Shown here: piece after piece, positions 61,309 through 64,000 of the stretch
How positions within the stretch are numbered: the stretch's first letter is position 1
Layout of the letters: the number at the start of each line of letters is the position of its first letter
From: Blastomonas ursincola
GTDB lineage: Bacteria > Pseudomonadota > Alphaproteobacteria > Sphingomonadales > Sphingomonadaceae
NCBI RefSeq assembly: GCF_013607875.1
Contig: NZ_VDES01000003.1
Span: forward strand, 75,866 to 139,865
Length of the DNA stretch: 64,000 bases
Direction of reading: 5' to 3'
The notes under the pieces: model-generated
The model's database searches: none
Told to the model about the DNA's origin: nothing
What the model saw: only the letters and a program-made list of their open reading frames with translations
Position numbers and translations under genes: made by a program

Positions 61309-61782
61309 GTGCCCGGATGGCGAGTTGCGCCATGCATGCTGCTGGCGCTCGCGGCCTGCGCCCCTGACGAGCGTGCTTCTCCGCAAGTGCCCGGCACAAG
61401 GCAGGACCCCATGACCAATCCCGTCGTCCATTTCGAGATTCCCGTCGAGAACATGGACCGGGCCGTACGCTTCTATGAGGCGGTGTTCGGTTATCGCCTT
61501 CGCAGGGAGACGGTCGATGGTTATGCCATGGCCTTCTTTCCGCGTGCCGATGGCGGGGCAGGGGCGAGCGGTGCCTTGGCCCAGGGGGATGTGTACAAGC
61601 CCGCCAAGACTGGTCCCATTCTCTATTTCGACGTTGACGACATCGACGCCACGCTCGCTCGGGCCACAGCCCTGGGAGCCACCATCCTCTATCCCAAGAA
61701 GGATATCGGCGAGGCAGGCTTTGTTGCTGAGATCGAGGACAGCGAAGGCAACCGCATTGCGCTCAGCGCGCCAAGGGATTGA
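61309..61782 (+). CDS. VOC-family protein, possibly a lipoprotein
   Basis: A glyoxalase/bleomycin-resistance-fold protein. From the ATG at 61411 (preceded by GGCAGGA) it is 123 residues: FEIPVENMDRAVRFYEAVFG, GPILYFDVDDIDATLARATALG and EIEDSEGNRIALS. The frame, however, opens with GTG at 61309, five bases after the previous stop, and the extra 34 residues read PGWRVAPCMLLALAAC, a near-ideal lipoprotein signal with a LAAC lipobox. I annotate the longer form because the hydrophobic run is unlikely by chance; the shorter form is the alternative. Function unknown; metal or substrate not identified. Confidence 0.65.
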   Translation: MPGWRVAPCMLLALAACAPDERASPQVPGTRQDPMTNPVVHFEIPVENMDRAVRFYEAVFGYRLRRETVDGYAMAFFPRADGGAGASGALAQGDVYKPAKTGPILYFDVDDIDATLARATALGATILYPKKDIGEAGFVAEIEDSEGNRIALSAPRD

Positions 61783-61855
61783 GGCGAGCAGACGAAGAGG
61801 GGGCACCCGCATATGGCGGATGCCCCCTCGTTCTATCCAAGCTGTTGAATAGGCC

Positions 61856-62752
61856 TCAGCGCGCCGAATTTTCGGCGTAGAGACCGTCCACCGCCTTGCT
61901 GACCAGCACATTCACCGCAACGCGGCGGTTCTGCGCCTTGCCCTCTTCGGTCATATTGTCTGCGACCGGATCGGCCTCGGCCATCCCAGCAGGCGTCAGC
62001 ATGCGATAGGGCTTCCACTTGCAGACCTGCTGCAGATAGTTGATCACGCTCGCAGCGCGCTTCTCGCTCAGCGTCTGGTTGAACTCCTCGTCGCCATCGG
62101 CATCGGTATAGCCGACGACCAGCAGCAGCGCATTGTCCATCTGCTCGGCAGAGCCTGCGGCCGCGCACAGCTCCGCCTTGGCCTGATCGCTGAGCTTCGC
62201 CTGGGCGGTGTCGAAATAGACGTTCGTCGTCGCCTTGACGTTATACTGGTCGATATCGCCCATGCGGCCGCGCAGCGCCTCGGTCGCTGCAGTCTGTTCG
62301 GCAAACTGCTGGGCGGTTCCGGTGCGGATCATCGACGCGGTCTTGAAGTCGGTATTCTTGAAGGTGATCTGACTGGCCAGCAGCGTGTCGCCCGACTGCA
62401 GTGTCTTGATCGTCAGCGGCAAGCCGTTGAGCAGCGCGCCGGTATCCAGCTGGGTGCGGCTTGCTCCGAAGAGACCGCCGGTCGCGCGGACCTGGGTCTG
62501 GTCGTTGACGAACAGGATCGTGCGGCTGCCATCGGCGGTCTGAACCTGGATGCGGTCACCCTGGCGCGCGGTGAGCACGCCCTTGATCTCGGGCCCCTTT
62601 GTCATCGTCGCGGGATCGGGAAGCGCTTCGGCTTCGCTCGCGACATCGGCGCGCAGCGGCGTGTTCTGCTGGGCGACAAGCGCAGGCGAGGCGGAAAGCG
62701 CGAGCGCGGCCAGGGTCAGACGAATGCCCGACGTGGTGGCATGAAAAGGCAT
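61856..62752 (-). CDS. OmpA-family periplasmic/outer-membrane protein
   Basis: A 298-residue protein with a signal peptide (LTLAALALSASPALVAQ). After an N-terminal beta-rich region of about 110 residues comes an OmpA-like peptidoglycan-binding domain: VYFDTAQAKLSDQAKAEL, VVGYTDADGDEEFNQTLSEKRAASVINYL and NRRVAVNV. It should tether the outer membrane to the wall. The start is supported by AAGGAG before the ATG at 62752; an open frame to 63106 overlaps the peptidase gene. Confidence 0.9.
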   Translation of the reverse strand: MPFHATTSGIRLTLAALALSASPALVAQQNTPLRADVASEAEALPDPATMTKGPEIKGVLTARQGDRIQVQTADGSRTILFVNDQTQVRATGGLFGASRTQLDTGALLNGLPLTIKTLQSGDTLLASQITFKNTDFKTASMIRTGTAQQFAEQTAATEALRGRMGDIDQYNVKATTNVYFDTAQAKLSDQAKAELCAAAGSAEQMDNALLLVVGYTDADGDEEFNQTLSEKRAASVINYLQQVCKWKPYRMLTPAGMAEADPVADNMTEEGKAQNRRVAVNVLVSKAVDGLYAENSAR

Positions 62753-62894
62753 AGATGCTCCTTGAGGAAATGAAATTCGTCCCTGTTCCTCGGGAGACTG
62801 ACAAATGGGGCTATCGGTTCCTGTTGCGACTCGAAGCGTGCGGCAAGACGACGCAATGCGTGCGGCGAGGCGAGGAACAAACGGTCCAGGACCG

Positions 62895-63923
62895 TTACTC
62901 GAGCAGCGCTGGTGGTTCAGCGAGCAGCGGCGGATACCAGCCCCGGGCGTCTCTGGGAGCAGTCTGCATCTTCGCAATCTCGGCTTCGAACAGCCCGACG
63001 CGCTTCTTCCAGCGGTAATGGGTAGGGGCAGAAAATATGCCCTTGCCGCGTTGCTTGCCGTAGCGCGTCCAGAATCGCACCGACGCTTGCGCATCATAGC
63101 CGGCATTGGCCATCAGCCAGATCGACAGCCGGTCCGCCTCGATCTCGGTCGCCAGCGTCAGCCTGGCGTTTCTTCCGAGCTGCTGCAGCAGCCCGCGCTG
63201 CACCCCCGCCTCGTTGAGCCGCCTGCGATGCTCGAGCAGATTGTGCGCCAGTTCGTGCGCCAGGATGGCCGCGAGTTCATCATCGTCGGCCATGAACGAA
63301 AGCATCGGTACGGTGATGCCGACGATATCGCCGTCTGCGGACGCGCCATAGGAATCGCTCGGACGCAGCTCGAACCGACTGCGGCAGGCAGGGGTGCCAG
63401 TCACCGTGATCGCCATCGGTTGGCCACCCCGCAGGATGCCCAGCACCACCGGTCCCTTGTCCAGTGCTGCCCGCATCCGCGTATCGGCCCATGCTATCGG
63501 GCGATAGGCCGCGACCTGGTCGATCGCCGCGAGTTCCGCGGCAGGTGGGGCAAGGGGGATGCCATTGAGCGAGACGATGGCATCGTCGGTGCGAAGGCCT
63601 GCACGCGCGGCCGGGCCATCGGCGACCAGCGCAAGCACGGCATAGTCGCCGCCAAAGCCGAAGGTCGCGCGCGCCGCAGCGGCATCGGGATACTGCCCGA
63701 TATGGTGCAGCGTCATTCCGGCAGCATTCTCGATCGCGCGACAGAATGGCGCGTTGGCCGTAGCGAGCCGGTAGCCGACGCTGAGCACCCGGACATCGGC
63801 CGCGCGCAACGCATCCAGCGACCATTCGGAAGCCTTGGGCGATCCTGAAGCGGCAATGGCGGGCAGCGGGACCGCGAGCGCCATCAGCCCCGCCATGGCC
63901 CAGGCGCACGCAGCCCTTCGCAT
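62895..63923 (-). CDS. M48-like metallopeptidase with PDZ-like domain
   Basis: A 342-residue exported protein (signal peptide to about residue 24). A PDZ-like region (YAVLALVADGPAARAGLRTDDAIVSLNG) occupies about 92-170. A zinc-peptidase core follows with HELAH at 223-227 and a third ligand in ATEIEADRLS (E260 or E262). The core is of the M48 type, as in periplasmic proteases that police outer-membrane assembly. It lies three bases after the stop of the gene at the window's end, so the two are probably in one operon. Confidence 0.85.
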   Translation of the reverse strand: MRRAACAWAMAGLMALAVPLPAIAASGSPKASEWSLDALRAADVRVLSVGYRLATANAPFCRAIENAAGMTLHHIGQYPDAAAARATFGFGGDYAVLALVADGPAARAGLRTDDAIVSLNGIPLAPPAAELAAIDQVAAYRPIAWADTRMRAALDKGPVVLGILRGGQPMAITVTGTPACRSRFELRPSDSYGASADGDIVGITVPMLSFMADDDELAAILAHELAHNLLEHRRRLNEAGVQRGLLQQLGRNARLTLATEIEADRLSIWLMANAGYDAQASVRFWTRYGKQRGKGIFSAPTHYRWKKRVGLFEAEIAKMQTAPRDARGWYPPLLAEPPALLE

Positions 63924-63926
63924 GAA

Positions 63927-64000
63927 TCAGCCGACCGGCTTCTTCACCGATCGGGCATCGGCGATCGCCGATTTGAGCTCGTCATAGCCGACCGCGCCGT
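63927..64000 (-). CDS. C-terminal end of an unidentified gene
   Basis: The last 24 codons of a minus-strand gene are in the window, ending GYDELKSAIADARSVKKPVG then TGA. The rest lies outside. It is followed after three bases by the M48-like gene, implying an operon. Too short to assign. Confidence 0.55.
   Translation of the reverse strand, partial: GAVGYDELKSAIADARSVKKPVG

Noticed and set aside
1-64000. CRISPR arrays, insertion sequences or prophage genes
   Set aside because: No regularly spaced direct repeats, no transposase, integrase or phage structural protein motifs were seen in any of the translated frames.

Overview
The window is about 64 kb of GC-rich DNA packed with genes on both strands. 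The gene content points to the alphaproteobacterial family Sphingomonadaceae. Pointers are two large TonB-dependent receptors, a tonB-exbB-exbD-exbD operon, several periplasmic peptidases (S10, DUF885, oligopeptidase B, aminopeptidase P), an intracellular PHA depolymerase, exosortase-A-associated glycan genes and a DUF3667 protein. The genus is not decided. Apart from one AT-richer patch (about 5.85-6.42 kb) the window looks chromosomal. I see no transposase, integrase, phage or CRISPR signal.

Layout. 0-5.8 kb: diguanylate cyclase, secreted alpha/beta hydrolase, panB, membrane-anchored EEP phosphatase/nuclease, a DUF427-glycerophosphodiesterase pair, ArsC-like reductase and a double-hairpin repeat. 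5.9-9.7 kb: small membrane protein, S10 carboxypeptidase and a proline-rich membrane protein. 9.8-14.8 kb: queF and a divergent phytase / TonB-receptor pair with a possible Pho box between them, then a thioesterase. 14.8-17.7 kb: DUF3667 protein, an unusual flavin-reductase/crotonase fusion, and a 23-residue microprotein gene with its own terminator. 17.8-27.3 kb: CHASE2-EAL phosphodiesterase, SleB-type hydrolase, GT2, MATE pump, DUF885 peptidase and a B12-binding regulator-like protein. 27.4-32.5 kb: tRNA-Lys, folK, UDGb, a lone 2Fe-2S subunit, class II aldolase, SRAP protein, rpsU, FKBP and a thioesterase. 32.6-39.7 kb: second TonB receptor, aminopeptidase P and oligopeptidase B. 40.8-43.6 kb: the TonB energy-transduction operon. 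43.6-49.2 kb: Ala/Pro-rich protein, exosortase-A-associated glycosyltransferase and O-glycosylation ligase, and MscS. 49.4-56.2 kb: MaoC dehydratase, thiolase, PPOX-like protein, dipeptide epimerase, PHA depolymerase and ABC exporter. 56.2-64 kb: phytase-like esterase, secreted RidA, rpmB, tadA, a second copy of the double-hairpin repeat, a LytS/LytTR two-component pair, HD-domain protein, VOC lipoprotein candidate, OmpA-family protein, an M48-like peptidase and the end of one more gene.

How the genes fit together. Outer-membrane uptake by the TonB receptors depends on the TonB/ExbBD motor at 40.8 kb. The phytase/receptor pair looks like a phosphate-scavenging unit, and the panel of peptidases suggests growth on peptides. 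The most unusual items are the flavin-reductase/crotonase fusion (which also lacks both canonical hydratase glutamates), the microprotein at 17.6 kb, the double-hairpin repeat present in two inverted copies, and the possible lipoprotein form of the VOC protein. All functions are inferred from visible motifs and remembered family features; no database search was run.
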